NCBI GenBank assembly: GCA_944389425.1
Contig: CALXMH010000002.1
Location: forward strand, 1-64,000
Direction of reading: 5' to 3'
Source of the DNA: an uncultured Clostridia bacterium
GTDB lineage: Bacteria; Bacillota; Clostridia; TANB77; CAG-508
Length of the DNA: 64,000 bases
Both the position numbers and the translations under genes were made by a program. This document shows, in pieces, positions 18,868 to 29,107 of the stretch. The notes under the pieces are model-generated. The model was not told where the DNA came from and made no database searches. It worked only from the letters and a program-made list of their open reading frames with translations. The stretch's first letter is position 1, and every line of letters begins with the position of its first letter.

Positions 18868-19671
18868 GTGAATATACAAAGATGGACATCTGCACTACTT
18901 GGGTTCCCCATGCTAGCAGCAGTACTAATATTAGGAAATAAATTTGTAATAGATATTGTATTTACACTTGTAGCAATAATGTGCTTGCATGAGTATTTCT
19001 CATGCTTTAAAGGTAAGGCAAAACCAGTATCAGAAATAGGGTATATTTCGGCATTAATAATACCATTTATACATATATTAGAAACAAATCAACTTATTTA
19101 TTTGTTGCTAATAATACCAATTACAATGGTATGGGTATTTTTAAGAATAATTATTTCAAACATGAAAATAACAATATATGATGGCGCAGTTACAATTTTG
19201 GGTATAATTTATATAGTTGGATTTATGATTTTCTTACCATTAACAACTGGATTGGAAAATGGAAAAATATTAGTATGGTATGCAATAATTGCAGCCTGGG
19301 GAACAGATACCTTTGCATATCTAATAGGAAAGGCATTTGGAAAACATAAATTTACAGATGTTAGCCCTAAAAAAAGCATAGAAGGCTGTATTGGCGGTTT
19401 AGTAGGAGGAACACTACTAATGCTAGGATATACATATATAATAAATACTTATATGAATTTTAATATTTCATATTTAGCAATAATACCAATATCTATACTA
19501 TTGAGTGCAATCGGACAAATAGGAGATTTAGCGGCATCTACAATAAAAAGATATGCAGGAGTTAAAGATTTTAGTAATTTAATACCTGGACATGGAGGAA
19601 TGTTAGATAGACTAGATAGTGTAATATTTGTTGCACCATTTGCATTTTTCTTTTTCACAATATTATTATAG
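18868..19671 (+). CDS. cdsA: Phosphatidate cytidylyltransferase
   Basis: 267 aa from a GTG start with GAAAGGAG upstream. Makes CDP-diacylglycerol for phospholipid synthesis in the membrane. Several transmembrane helices are visible. The C-terminal signature is present: SPKKSIEGCIGG, then KDFSNLIPGHGGMLDRLDS. In many Firmicutes dxr lies between cdsA and rseP; here rseP follows after 21 bases, so dxr is absent from this operon. Confidence 0.95.
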   Translation: MNIQRWTSALLGFPMLAAVLILGNKFVIDIVFTLVAIMCLHEYFSCFKGKAKPVSEIGYISALIIPFIHILETNQLIYLLLIIPITMVWVFLRIIISNMKITIYDGAVTILGIIYIVGFMIFLPLTTGLENGKILVWYAIIAAWGTDTFAYLIGKAFGKHKFTDVSPKKSIEGCIGGLVGGTLLMLGYTYIINTYMNFNISYLAIIPISILLSAIGQIGDLAASTIKRYAGVKDFSNLIPGHGGMLDRLDSVIFVAPFAFFFFTILL

Positions 19672-19692
19672 TTAATAATAGGAGGTTTATAT

Positions 19693-20703
19693 TTGTTAGA
19701 TTTTTTAATAACGGCAATTAAGTTTATATTTCTATTAGGTTTCCTAGTTTTAATACATGAAGGTGGTCACTTCTTAGTAGCAAAGCTTTTCAAAGTTAAA
19801 GTAAATGAATTCTCAATAGGATTTGGCAAAAAAATATTTGGAAAGCAAAAAGGAGAAACCTTATATGCATTAAGAGCTGTTCCATTGGGCGGCTTTGTTA
19901 TGCTTGAAGGGGAAGAAGAAGAATCAAACGACCCAAGAGCATTTAACAATAAAAGCGTATGGAAAAGAATGCTTATAATAGCAGCAGGTGGAGTTGTTAA
20001 TATCATATTTGGATTAGCTGTATATTTTATTATAGCAATGAGCCTAGGTAATTACTATTCAATGGTAATATCTGAACCTGTACAAGGATATGCAGCTCAG
20101 CAAGCTGGTATACAAGTAGGAGACGAACTTATAAGTGCTAATGGACAAAGATTGCGCTTAAAAACAGATTTAGATAATGCAGTAAATAATGCACAAGAAA
20201 ATACTATACAATTTGTAATCAAAAGAAATAATGAATATATAAATGTAGATATTAAACCAACAAAATTAGAAGACGGAAGATATGTAATAGGTGTGAACTT
20301 AAAACCAGCAGAAAGTAATTTAGCAAATAATATATATTATGGGTTCTGGAATACAGCAAATTTTTCTGCTTCAATTGTAAGTAATGTGAAAGATTTATTA
20401 ACAGGTGGAGTAAAAACAGATCAACTAATGGGACCAATAGGAATTTCTACAATGGTTTCACAAACAGATGGGCTTTTAGAATTTGTTTATTTATTAGCAT
20501 TAATATCACTATCATTAGGTGTAACAAATTTATTACCATTTCCACCATTAGATGGAGGAAAGCTAGTACTTTTACTAATTGAAGCAATTAGAAGAAAAAA
20601 GTTAAGTATGGAATTAGAATTAAACATTCAAGCCGCAGGATTTGTGCTTATGATTTTACTTTCAATATATGTAGCATATAATGATATACTAAGAATATTT
20701 TAA
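19693..20703 (+). CDS. rseP: RIP zinc metalloprotease (site-2 protease)
   Basis: 336 aa from a TTG start after AGGAGG. An intramembrane protease that cuts anti-sigma factors or signal-peptide remnants. HEGGHFLVAKL holds the HExxH metal site in the first transmembrane helix. A PDZ domain lies at about residues 125-200 (AGIQVGDELISANGQ). LLPFPPLDGGKL supplies the third metal ligand. The length is usual for the Firmicutes form. Confidence 0.95.
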   Translation: MLDFLITAIKFIFLLGFLVLIHEGGHFLVAKLFKVKVNEFSIGFGKKIFGKQKGETLYALRAVPLGGFVMLEGEEEESNDPRAFNNKSVWKRMLIIAAGGVVNIIFGLAVYFIIAMSLGNYYSMVISEPVQGYAAQQAGIQVGDELISANGQRLRLKTDLDNAVNNAQENTIQFVIKRNNEYINVDIKPTKLEDGRYVIGVNLKPAESNLANNIYYGFWNTANFSASIVSNVKDLLTGGVKTDQLMGPIGISTMVSQTDGLLEFVYLLALISLSLGVTNLLPFPPLDGGKLVLLLIEAIRRKKLSMELELNIQAAGFVLMILLSIYVAYNDILRIF

Positions 20704-20720
20704 AGAGCAGGAGAATTTAA

Positions 20721-22407
20721 ATGAAGAAGAAATGGGAATATACACAACCGAATAAAGAAATAACAGAAAATATAGCCAAAAAATTTCGGATTATCTACAT
20801 TAGTTGCAGGTATTCTTGCCAATAGAGGATTAGTAGATGAAAAAAAGATAGAAATTTTTCTAAATCCCACAAGAAAAGATTTTTACGATCCATTTTTATT
20901 AAATGATATGAGCTTAGCAGTTGATGAAATTATTAATATAATAAACAAAAAAGGTAGAGTTATAATTTATGGAGATTATGATGTTGATGGAATAACAAGT
21001 ATAGCCGTACTAAAAAAATTCTTAAATGAACGAGGATTAGAAGTAAATTATCATATTCCAAATAGATTAAATGAAGGATATGGATTAAAAAAGGAAACAT
21101 TAAAAGAAATAGCAAATGAAAATTATGATTTAATGATAACAGTGGATTGTGGAATAACAGCAATAGAAGAAGTAGATTATGCAACTAGTTTAGGAATAAG
21201 AACAATAATTACAGATCACCACGAAGCATTAGATGAAATTCCAAATGCAATAGCAGTTATAAATCCAAAAAGGAAAGATAATAAATATCCATTTAGAGGC
21301 TTAGCAGGTGTAGGAGTTGTTTTTAAATTAATACAAGCAATTTCTATAAAATTAAATTTAGAAGAAAAAGAATATTTAAAATATTTAGACTTAGTTTGTG
21401 TTGGAACAATATCAGATATAGTACCATTAGTTGATGAAAATAGAGTTATTGCAAAATTAGGACTAAAACTTGTTGAAGTAACAAAAAATTTAGGACTAAG
21501 GGAATTAATAAATGTTTCTAAATACAAAAAAATAGATTCTTCTACAATATCTTTTGGTATTGCCCCAAGAATTAATGCCTGCGGAAGAATGGGACATGCA
21601 GAAGAAGCTTTAAAATTATTTTTAACATCTAATATAGTAGAAGCAAAAAATATTACAAGAACATTAGAAGAATATAATCAGGAAAGACAAAGTATTGAAA
21701 AAAGAATATTTGCAGAGGCTAAAGAAAAAATACAATCAGAAGAAGCAAAAAATGGTAGTATAGTGTTAGCAAGTACTAATTGGCACCATGGAGTAATTGG
21801 TATAGTCGCATCAAAATTAACAGATTTATATTACAAACCAACAATATTGCTTTGCCTAGAAGGAGAAGAAGCAAAAGGTTCTGGAAGAAGTATTCTAGGC
21901 TTTGATTTACATGAAGCTTTGTGTAAAACAAGTAAATACTTAGAAAAATATGGCGGGCATGAAATGGCAGTTGGGCTTACTTTAAAAACAGAACATTTTG
22001 AAGAATTCAAAACAGAGTTTGAAAAATTAGTAGAAGAAAGTAAAGTTTCAGAGATAGTACCAATAATAAATATTGATGCACAACTTAATGAGAGAAATAT
22101 AAGAAAAGAAATAGCAAAAGAAATTCAATTACTAGAACCATTTGGTGAAGGCAATAAAATGCCACTTATATTATTTAAAAACTTAAAAATAGATTCAATA
22201 AGGACTTTATCAGAAGGAAAACATTTAAAAATAACATTAAAGACAGAAAACCAATGGATAGATGCAATTGGCTTTAATCTTGGAAATTTGGCTGATGAGT
22301 ATCATATTGGAGATAAAGTAGATGTTGTAGGAATGCTAGAAATTAATGAATACAATAATAACGAAAATGTACAAATAAACATGAAAGATATAATGACAAC
22401 ATATTAA
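20721..22407 (+). CDS. recJ: Single-strand DNA exonuclease RecJ (+1 frameshift)
   Basis: Read with a +1 shift at CGG 20787 (codon 23), 561 aa. 5'-3' exonuclease of repair and recombination. The first 22 codons (MKKKWEYTQPNKEITENIAK) are in one frame. After skipping the C the frame reads GLSTLVAGILANRGL, the expected RecJ start with its glycine, and then continues through the DHH motifs (YGDYDVDGITS, VDCGITA, TDHHE), the DHHA1 domain (GGHEMAVGLT) and the OB-like end. Without the shift only about 37 residues are made. The nearest downstream in-frame ATG (20908) would lose the conserved N-terminal block. It lies between rseP and relA with a normal AGGAG site before ATG 20721. Confidence 0.88.
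20787..20790 (+). other. CGGA +1 frameshift site (recJ)
   Basis: AAA TTT CGG ATT becomes TTT GGA TTA TCT. The glycine restores the GLS-x-LVA block of RecJ. Confidence 0.8.
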
Positions 22408-22432
22408 TTAATGTCTGAAAGAAGGGAGATAC

Positions 22433-24637
22433 ATGTCAAAAAATAAGAATGCTACAATTGAAGAAGTAATTGCAAAAGCAAAAGAAAAAAATCCCAAATT
22501 TAATGAAAAAAAAGTGTTAAAGGCATATGAATTTGCAAGCAAACAACATGAAAACCAATTTAGAAAATCAGGGGAACCATATATAATTCATCCACTAGGT
22601 GTAGCATATATACTAGCTGGTTTAGAAATGGATGAAGATACAATTTGTGCAGCTCTTTTACATGATGTTGTAGAAGATACCCCTGTAACTAATGAAGATT
22701 TGAAAAACATGTTTGGAGAATCTGTTGCAGAGATGGTAGCTGGTGTTACAAAATTAAGTACACTTTCATATTCAAGTGCACAAGAAAGACAAGTAGAAGA
22801 TTATAGAAAAATGTTTCTTGCAATGGGGAAAGATATAAGAGTAATACTTATTAAATTAGCGGATAGACTACATAATATGAGAACTTTAAAATATCTATCA
22901 AGAGATAGACAAATTGCAAATGCAAAAGAAACAATGGATTTATATGCTCCACTTGCTAATAGGCTTGGTATTTATTCTTTAAAATGGGAGCTTGAAGACC
23001 TTTCATTTAGATTTCTATATCCAGATGAATTTTTCGAAATAGTACAAGGATTAGATAAAAAAAGAGAAGAAAGATTAAGATTTCTAGATAAAATTGTTCA
23101 AAAAGTAAAAGATGGGTTAAGAGCGGAAAATATAGAGTTTGAAATAGAAGGAAGAGCAAAGCATTTATATAGTATTTACAGAAAAATGCAAAGAGATAAT
23201 AAAACATTAGATGAAATTTATGATTTATTTGCAATTAGAATTTTAGTAAATTCAGTAAAAGATTGTTATGCTGCATTAGGAGTTGTACATGAATTATATA
23301 ACCCGATGCCAGGAAGATTTAAAGACTATATAGCTGTGCCAAAACCTAATATGTACCAATCAATACATACAACATTAATAGGACCTAATGCTACTCCATT
23401 TGAAGTACAGATACGTACATGGGATATGCATAGAATTGCAGAATTTGGTATAGCAGCACACTGGGCTTATAAAGAAGCAAACAAAGTAAAAAAATCTAAT
23501 GTAACAGTAAAAGATGATAAATTAGCATGGCTTAGAGAAACATTAGAATGGCAAAAAGACACATTAGACCCAGATGAATTTTTAAAAACTTTAAAAACTG
23601 AATTATTTGAAGATGAAGTATATGTTTTTACACCAAAAGGAGATATAAAAGTTTTGCCAAAAGGAAGTACACCAGTAGATTTAGCATATACAATACATGC
23701 TGAAATAGGTAACAGGATGGTTGGAGCAAAAATTAACAGCAAAATGATGCCAATACTAACACAATTAAAAAACGGTGATATTGTAGAAATATTAACATCT
23801 GATAATGCAAAAGGGCCAAGCAGAGACTGGCTTAAATTTGTTAAAAGTTCAGCTGCTAAAAACAAAATTCAACAATTTTTCAAAAAAGCATTAAGAGAAG
23901 AAAATATAGCAAAAGGTAAGGAAGCAGTAGAAAAAGAAATAAAAAGAATTGGAATGTCACATTCAGATTTATTTAAGCCAAACTTTATACAAGCTGCATT
24001 AGATAGATATAAATATTCTAATTTAGATGATTTATATGCAAGTATTGGTTTTGGAGCCATTTCTCCTACAAAAATTATATCTAGAATGCTTGAAGAATAT
24101 AGAAAAGAACATAAAGAAGAGGATATAGAAGAAAAAATTGAAGAGCTTGTACAAACAAGAAATGCTCAATCAAAACCTTCTAAAACAGGAATTGTAGTTA
24201 GAGGAATAGATAATTGCTTAGTTAAATTATCTAAATGCTGTAACCCATTGCCAGGAGATGCTATAGTTGGATATATTACAAAAGGAAGAGGCGTTTCTGT
24301 TCATAGAGCAGATTGTATTAATGCAAAACAGTTAGTATCAGAAGAAAATAGATTAATAGATGTTTCATGGTATAATCAAGGTAAAGCAAAATACAATGTA
24401 GAAGTAGAAGTATTAGCAAATGACAGAAAAGGATTATTATCAGATGTTATAAAAAAAGTAGATGATACAAAATCTAGCCTAATCGGTGTAAACACTAAAA
24501 CAACAAAAGAAAGAATAGCAATACTCGATTTATCATTAGAAATAGAAAGTTTAGACGAACTTAATAAAACATTAAAAGCATTAAGAACAGTAGATAGTGT
24601 ATACGAAGTAAGAAGAAAAAACGATAAGAAATCATAA
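22433..24637 (+). CDS. relA: (p)ppGpp synthetase/hydrolase
   Basis: 734 aa bifunctional Rel. Makes and degrades the alarmone ppGpp. The HD hydrolase domain has ALLHDVVEDT and ADRLHNMRTL. The synthetase domain has YQSIHTTLIGP and the EVQIRT motif. The TGS domain (VFTPKGDIKVLPKGSTPVD) and C-terminal ACT domain (VLANDRKGLLSDV) are present. Both active sites look intact. Twenty-five bases after recJ. Confidence 0.96.
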   Translation: MSKNKNATIEEVIAKAKEKNPKFNEKKVLKAYEFASKQHENQFRKSGEPYIIHPLGVAYILAGLEMDEDTICAALLHDVVEDTPVTNEDLKNMFGESVAEMVAGVTKLSTLSYSSAQERQVEDYRKMFLAMGKDIRVILIKLADRLHNMRTLKYLSRDRQIANAKETMDLYAPLANRLGIYSLKWELEDLSFRFLYPDEFFEIVQGLDKKREERLRFLDKIVQKVKDGLRAENIEFEIEGRAKHLYSIYRKMQRDNKTLDEIYDLFAIRILVNSVKDCYAALGVVHELYNPMPGRFKDYIAVPKPNMYQSIHTTLIGPNATPFEVQIRTWDMHRIAEFGIAAHWAYKEANKVKKSNVTVKDDKLAWLRETLEWQKDTLDPDEFLKTLKTELFEDEVYVFTPKGDIKVLPKGSTPVDLAYTIHAEIGNRMVGAKINSKMMPILTQLKNGDIVEILTSDNAKGPSRDWLKFVKSSAAKNKIQQFFKKALREENIAKGKEAVEKEIKRIGMSHSDLFKPNFIQAALDRYKYSNLDDLYASIGFGAISPTKIISRMLEEYRKEHKEEDIEEKIEELVQTRNAQSKPSKTGIVVRGIDNCLVKLSKCCNPLPGDAIVGYITKGRGVSVHRADCINAKQLVSEENRLIDVSWYNQGKAKYNVEVEVLANDRKGLLSDVIKKVDDTKSSLIGVNTKTTKERIAILDLSLEIESLDELNKTLKALRTVDSVYEVRRKNDKKS

Positions 24638-24659
24638 TAATTTGAAAGGATGGTAACCA

Positions 24660-25308
24660 ATGATATTCAAAAGATTAAGGTTAAATGTAGGAGATTCACA
24701 TATAACCAATTGTTATATAATAGAAGATGAAAAAACAAAAGAAACAATGATTGTAGATCCAGGAGCAGAAGCACATAAAGTTATTGAAATGGTAAAAATT
24801 ATAGATGGAAAAGTAAAATATATAGTATTAACACATTGCCATGCAGATCATATTGGTGCTGTAAAAGAGGTAAAAGCAGAATTAGGTGGTAAAATACTTA
24901 TTCACAGAGATGATGCAGAAGGATTATATAATACAGGAATTAGTCTTACAGAAATAGTTGGTATACCAGATGTTTCATTAGAAGCGGATTCTAGATTAGA
25001 TGATGGAGATGTAATTCATATAGGAGAACTAGAATTTAGAATAATACATACACCTGGACATACAAAAGGCGGAATATCATTATACTGTGAGAAAGAAAAA
25101 TTATTACTATCAGGAGACACACTATTTAGAGGTACATGGGGAAGAACAGATTTGCCAACAGGAAGTGCCAAAAGTATAATGCAATCTATAACAAATAAAT
25201 TATTAATTTTACCAGAGGACACAATAATATATCCAGGTCATCGGAAAATCTTCAATGATAAAAGATGAAGAACCAATATATTTTAATTTGCAACCTAGAA
25301 AGGAGTAA
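24660..25308 (+). CDS. Glyoxalase II-like metallo-hydrolase (+1 frameshift near the end)
   Basis: 215 aa when the +1 shift at CGG 25242 (codon 195) is applied. MBL-fold hydrolase: THCHADHIG is the metal motif, HTPGHTKGGISLY and SGDTLFRGTWGR follow. In the zero frame the protein ends PGHRKIFNDKR, losing the family C-terminus. After skipping the C it reads PGHGKSSMIKDEEPIYFNL and stops at 25308, four bases before hisS. PGHG with a following S-x-I is the hallmark of this family, so the shifted reading is clearly the evolved one. The substrate is probably a thioester such as a glyoxalase or detoxification product; not certain. Confidence 0.88.
25242..25245 (+). other. CGGA +1 frameshift site (MBL hydrolase)
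   Basis: GGT CAT CGG AAA becomes CAT GGA AAA TCT, giving the conserved PGHG. The new frame ends with TAA at 25306-25308, overlapping the ribosome binding site of hisS. Confidence 0.85.
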
Positions 25309-25311
25309 AAA

Positions 25312-26559
25312 ATGATTCAAAAACCAAAGGGAACAAAAGACATATTACAAACAGAAAGCTACAAATGGCAATATATTGAAAATACAGTAAGTAATATTTT
25401 AACAAATTATGGATACAAAGAAATTAGAACACCAGTTTTTGAAAATACAGAATTATTTCAAAGAGGAGTAGGAGATACCACAGATGTTGTTCAAAAGGAA
25501 ATGTATACATTTGACGATAAAGGAGGCAGAAGTATTACATTAAGACCAGAGGGTACAGCTGGTGTTGTAAGAGCATATATAGAAAATGGAATGTCATCTA
25601 TGCCTTCTCCTGTAAAAGTTTGGTATAATATGGCAATGTACAGATATGAAAATGTACAAAAAGGTAGATTAAGAGAGTTTCATCAAATAGGTGCAGAAGT
25701 ATTAGGAAGTAGTTCATATTTAGTAGATGTAGAAACTATTATTATGGCAAGTGATATATTTAAAAAGTTAAACATTCCTAATATTGAATTAAATATTAAT
25801 AGTATTGGTTGCCCAACATGTAGAGAGAAGTATCAAAATGCCTTAAAAGAATTTATAAGACCTAATTTAGAAAAATACTGTGATACATGTAAATCAAGAT
25901 TTGAAAGAAATCCTATGAGAATACTAGACTGTAAGGAGAAAACATGCAAAGAATTAAATAAAGGTGCACCAATTATTTTAGATTATTTATGTGAAGAATG
26001 TAAAACTCATTTTGAAAATGTAAAACAAATGCTAACTAATTTAGGAATAGAATATAAAATAGATCCTGAAATAGTTAGAGGATTAGATTATTATACTAAA
26101 ACTGTATTTGAGTTTATTTCTAAAAACGAAGGATATACAGTTTTAGCAGGAGGAAGATATGATGGACTAGTTAAAGAACTTGGAGGACAGGATACTCCTG
26201 CACTAGGCTTTGCAATGGGATTAGAAAGACTAATTGAAACATTTGAAAAATATAATGCAAATAATATTATTCCAGTAAATAAACCACAAGTTTATATTGC
26301 AAATATTGGAGATAATGCAAATGTTTATGCTACAAAATTAGTTCATGAATTAAGAATGGCTGGAATTTATGCAGAAAAAGATATTACAGGGAAAAGTATA
26401 AATGCTCAATTTAAATATGCAAATAAAATAGGAGCAAAATATGTTATAACTATTGGAGACGATGAACTTAGCAAAAACGAAGCGGGTATTAAAAATATGG
26501 ATAATGGAGAAACGAAAAAGATTTTTCTAAATGCAGAAGATATTTTAAAAAATATTTAA
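25312..26559 (+). CDS. hisS: Histidyl-tRNA synthetase
   Basis: 415 aa. Class II enzyme charging tRNA-His. The start MIQKPKGTKDI is typical; motif 2 is present with MYRYENVQKGRLREFHQ; the histidine-specific RGLDYYTKTVFEF and the AGGRYDGL block follow. The anticodon domain is at the C-terminus. It carries extra cysteines in CPTCREKY, CDTCKSRF and CEECKTH, typical of clostridial-type HisS, which may bind metal. The ribosome binding site overlaps the end of the preceding gene. Confidence 0.97.
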   Translation: MIQKPKGTKDILQTESYKWQYIENTVSNILTNYGYKEIRTPVFENTELFQRGVGDTTDVVQKEMYTFDDKGGRSITLRPEGTAGVVRAYIENGMSSMPSPVKVWYNMAMYRYENVQKGRLREFHQIGAEVLGSSSYLVDVETIIMASDIFKKLNIPNIELNINSIGCPTCREKYQNALKEFIRPNLEKYCDTCKSRFERNPMRILDCKEKTCKELNKGAPIILDYLCEECKTHFENVKQMLTNLGIEYKIDPEIVRGLDYYTKTVFEFISKNEGYTVLAGGRYDGLVKELGGQDTPALGFAMGLERLIETFEKYNANNIIPVNKPQVYIANIGDNANVYATKLVHELRMAGIYAEKDITGKSINAQFKYANKIGAKYVITIGDDELSKNEAGIKNMDNGETKKIFLNAEDILKNI

Positions 26560-26570
26560 AATTTAAAATA

Positions 26571-26601
26571 AAAAAGGCACATTTACTATTGTGCCTTTTT
26601 T
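26571..26601 (+). terminator. Terminator of the pyrH-hisS region
   Basis: AAAAAGGCACA pairs with TGTGCCTTTTT, followed by T residues. Confidence 0.9.
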
Positions 26602-26681
26602 ATTGGACAATAGAAAGTAGTAATAATATACATATCTTTTGAATATATATTAGGTATAATATTGAATTCAAAGGAGAAGTT

Positions 26682-27798
26682 ATGGTAAATGTAGCCGTAG
26701 TTAATATTAAAGATTTACTCAAATATTTGAGTAAACGGAATTGTTGTTATTGGAATTATTTTTGGAATAAGTAAGGGAATGCAGTTTGTAAAACAGGTTG
26801 ATGTTTTTACAGCATCTATTAATAGCACTATTCCTGGAATAAATAAAATGGAAGAAAGTTATACAGAAAATGTAGATGAGCAGACTTATGTTGAAAAAAT
26901 TTTAAATACACAGCTTGCTATGAATGGTAATTTGGTAGAAGAAAAGGTAAAACAAGAAGAGGTTCAGGAACAAGAAATTGCAGAGCCTGAACAAAATACG
27001 GATTTTAATAATATAAATACAGAAATACCTGCAAATGTTCAAACACAAGTTATAGAAGATAATAACATTAAGGCTACTTATACTAATGAATATAATGGAA
27101 TACAAATAAAAAACAGCTCAAAATATAATTTAACAGAAGAAATACTAACCCCAGATGTACAATTAGGTAATACAAAAGATGTTGTGATTTTTCACACACA
27201 TACTTGCGAAAGCTATACTCCAACAGAAGCTTTTAATTATACAATGACTGGGAATTTTAGAACAACAGATAAAAATTTTTCAGTAGCAAGAGTAGGAACA
27301 GAACTTACTAATTATCTAACTGGATATGGATTTAATGTAATCCATGATACAACATATAATGATTATCCAGCTTATAGTGGCTCATATGACCGTTCACTTA
27401 AAGTGGTGCAAAGTGTACTTAGTCAGCATAGTAGTGATATTGTTATTGACTTACATAGAGATGCAGTTGGAAGTAGCAATACATATGGACCAACAGTAAA
27501 AATTGGTGAAGAAGTTGCAGCACAGCTTATGTTTGTTATAGGAACAGATGGAGGAGGATTAGAACATCCTAATTGGCAGCAAAATTTAAAAGTTGCTATA
27601 AAAATACAAGAAAAAGCAAATGAATTATATCCTGGATTATTTAGACCTATAATTCTTAGAAATTCAAGATATAATCAGCATCTAGCCAAAGGAGCATGTA
27701 TAATAGAAGTTGGAGCAACAGGAAATACCTTGGAACAGTGTATTACAAGTATGAAATACTTATCACATGTAATGAGCGAAGTATTTCCACAAGGATAG
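26682..27798 (+). CDS. spoIIP: Stage II sporulation protein P (+1 frameshift)
   Basis: Read with a +1 shift at CGG 26736 (codon 19), 371 aa. SpoIIP is a peptidoglycan amidase/endopeptidase that drives engulfment during sporulation. The ATG at 26682 follows AAAGGAG. The first 18 codons lead to CGG; skipping the C gives GIVVIGIIFGISKG, the membrane anchor, and then the ectodomain. That carries the amidase motifs HTHTCESYTP (metal/active site), VIDLHRDAVG and CIIEVGATGNT. In the zero frame the protein would stop about 12 codons later. This is one of the main signs of a sporulating lineage. Confidence 0.85.
26736..26739 (+). other. CGGA +1 frameshift site (spoIIP)
   Basis: AGT AAA CGG AAT becomes AAA GGA ATT GTT, placing the ribosome in the membrane-anchor frame. 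Confidence 0.75.
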
Positions 27799-27804
27799 AC
27801 AAAT

Positions 27805-27833
27805 TTGACAAAACGACATAAATGAGATACAAT
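27805..27833 (+). promoter_or_regulatory. thyX promoter
   Basis: TTGACA at 27805-27810 and TACAAT at 27828-27833, 17-bp spacer. Confidence 0.75.
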
Positions 27834-27892
27834 TAAAGTGGATATGTTTTACATAAATCCTTGCAAATAATTATTTAAAGGAGGAAAATGAA

Positions 27893-29038
27893 ATGAAAAT
27901 TAGGACTATTGCAACAAGTAGCATGGAACAGTTTATGACTCGGGAACAGGCATTAGCTTTTGGAGGCAAGGCTGCTGGTGTTTGCTATATGGCAAACTCA
28001 TTAAAAGATATTTTTAAAGAATCAGCAGAAAAAACCGATAGTCGTATTAAAAGGACTCTCGAATCTGGTCATCACAGTGTGTATGAGCATATGTATTTTA
28101 CAATTTATTTAGAAGGCATACCCAAAATTTTGGCTATGATTTTAAATAATGAAAAAGCATATGTGACTTCCGAAAAGTCGGCTAGGTATACAACTATGAA
28201 GACCAGTGGGCTTGAAGAAAAATTGTATAATGAATGGATTAAAATTTTCGAAAGAGAAATTAAATCCCATTACAAAAATTTAAGCGACACAAAGGTTTCT
28301 AAACTTGCTAAGGAAAATGCACGTTATTTAATAAGTGTATTTACTCCATCAACTAACATGCTTTATACAACCAGTTTCCGCCAACTTAATTACATTTTGC
28401 ATTGGTGCGAAGATTACATTCGGGAAGAAAAAGACAATGATTTTACTATTAAAGTAAAAAATGTCTTAAAAGAATTTCTGGCTAAAATGAGCTGGATATA
28501 TGTTGTAGAATTATCTATAAAACCTAAAACAAAGAAGTTGTCTTTGTTTGACGACCGAAAAGCTCATAATGAACAATTTGGTGAATGCTATTGTACAACA
28601 TATAAAGGAACTATGGCTCAACTTGCACAAGCTCAAAGGCACAGAACTATTTCATATACAATGCGTCTTGATGAAGAGGAATACTATGTTCCACAAATTA
28701 TTAAAGATACAGTATATGAAGAAACATGGATTGAGGATATGAAAAAGCTTGGCGCAAATTTCCCACAAGGTAGACTTGTAAGTATTTGCGAAAGAGGCAA
28801 ATATGAAGATTTCATTTTGAAGTGTGAAGAAAGACTTTGCAGTCAGGCACAACTTGAAATCATGCATCAAACATATGATACTTTGATTAAGTATACCAGA
28901 AGTTGTTTTGAAAACAATGAAAAGGAAATTTATGAAGCTTTAAAACCTCATCTTAAAGGTTCTCGTTGCAATTTGCCGTACTGGAAATGTAAAACACCAT
29001 GCACTTTTGGAAAAGATGCAATTTTCCGCAAAATTTAA
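27893..29038 (+). CDS. thyX: Double-length ThyX-like flavin thymidylate synthase
   Basis: 381 aa, against about 220-250 for ordinary ThyX, the FAD-dependent enzyme that methylates dUMP. Two ThyX-like halves are visible. The N-terminal half has ESGHHSVYEHMYFTIYLEG and SEKSARYT but lacks the RHR triad. The C-terminal half has AQAQRHRTISYTMR, the RHR signature, then EEEYYVPQII. The active-site residues thus seem divided between halves. The Cys-rich end reads LPYWKCKTPCTFG. Codons prefer ATT and include two in-frame CGG codons (T-CGG-E and I-CGG-E) that must be arginine, unlike resident genes; probably acquired. It has its own promoter and terminator. Confidence 0.8.
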   Translation: MKIRTIATSSMEQFMTREQALAFGGKAAGVCYMANSLKDIFKESAEKTDSRIKRTLESGHHSVYEHMYFTIYLEGIPKILAMILNNEKAYVTSEKSARYTTMKTSGLEEKLYNEWIKIFEREIKSHYKNLSDTKVSKLAKENARYLISVFTPSTNMLYTTSFRQLNYILHWCEDYIREEKDNDFTIKVKNVLKEFLAKMSWIYVVELSIKPKTKKLSLFDDRKAHNEQFGECYCTTYKGTMAQLAQAQRHRTISYTMRLDEEEYYVPQIIKDTVYEETWIEDMKKLGANFPQGRLVSICERGKYEDFILKCEERLCSQAQLEIMHQTYDTLIKYTRSCFENNEKEIYEALKPHLKGSRCNLPYWKCKTPCTFGKDAIFRKI

Positions 29039-29062
29039 ATTGATAGTTTAAATTATTTTCAA

Positions 29063-29090
29063 GGCACATCATTTTTGATGTGCCCATTTT
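29063..29090 (+). terminator. Terminator of thyX
   Basis: GGCACATCA pairs with TGATGTGCC around TTTT, followed by a T-rich tract. Confidence 0.85.
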
Positions 29091-29107
29091 CTTTTTAATT
29101 CCTATTA

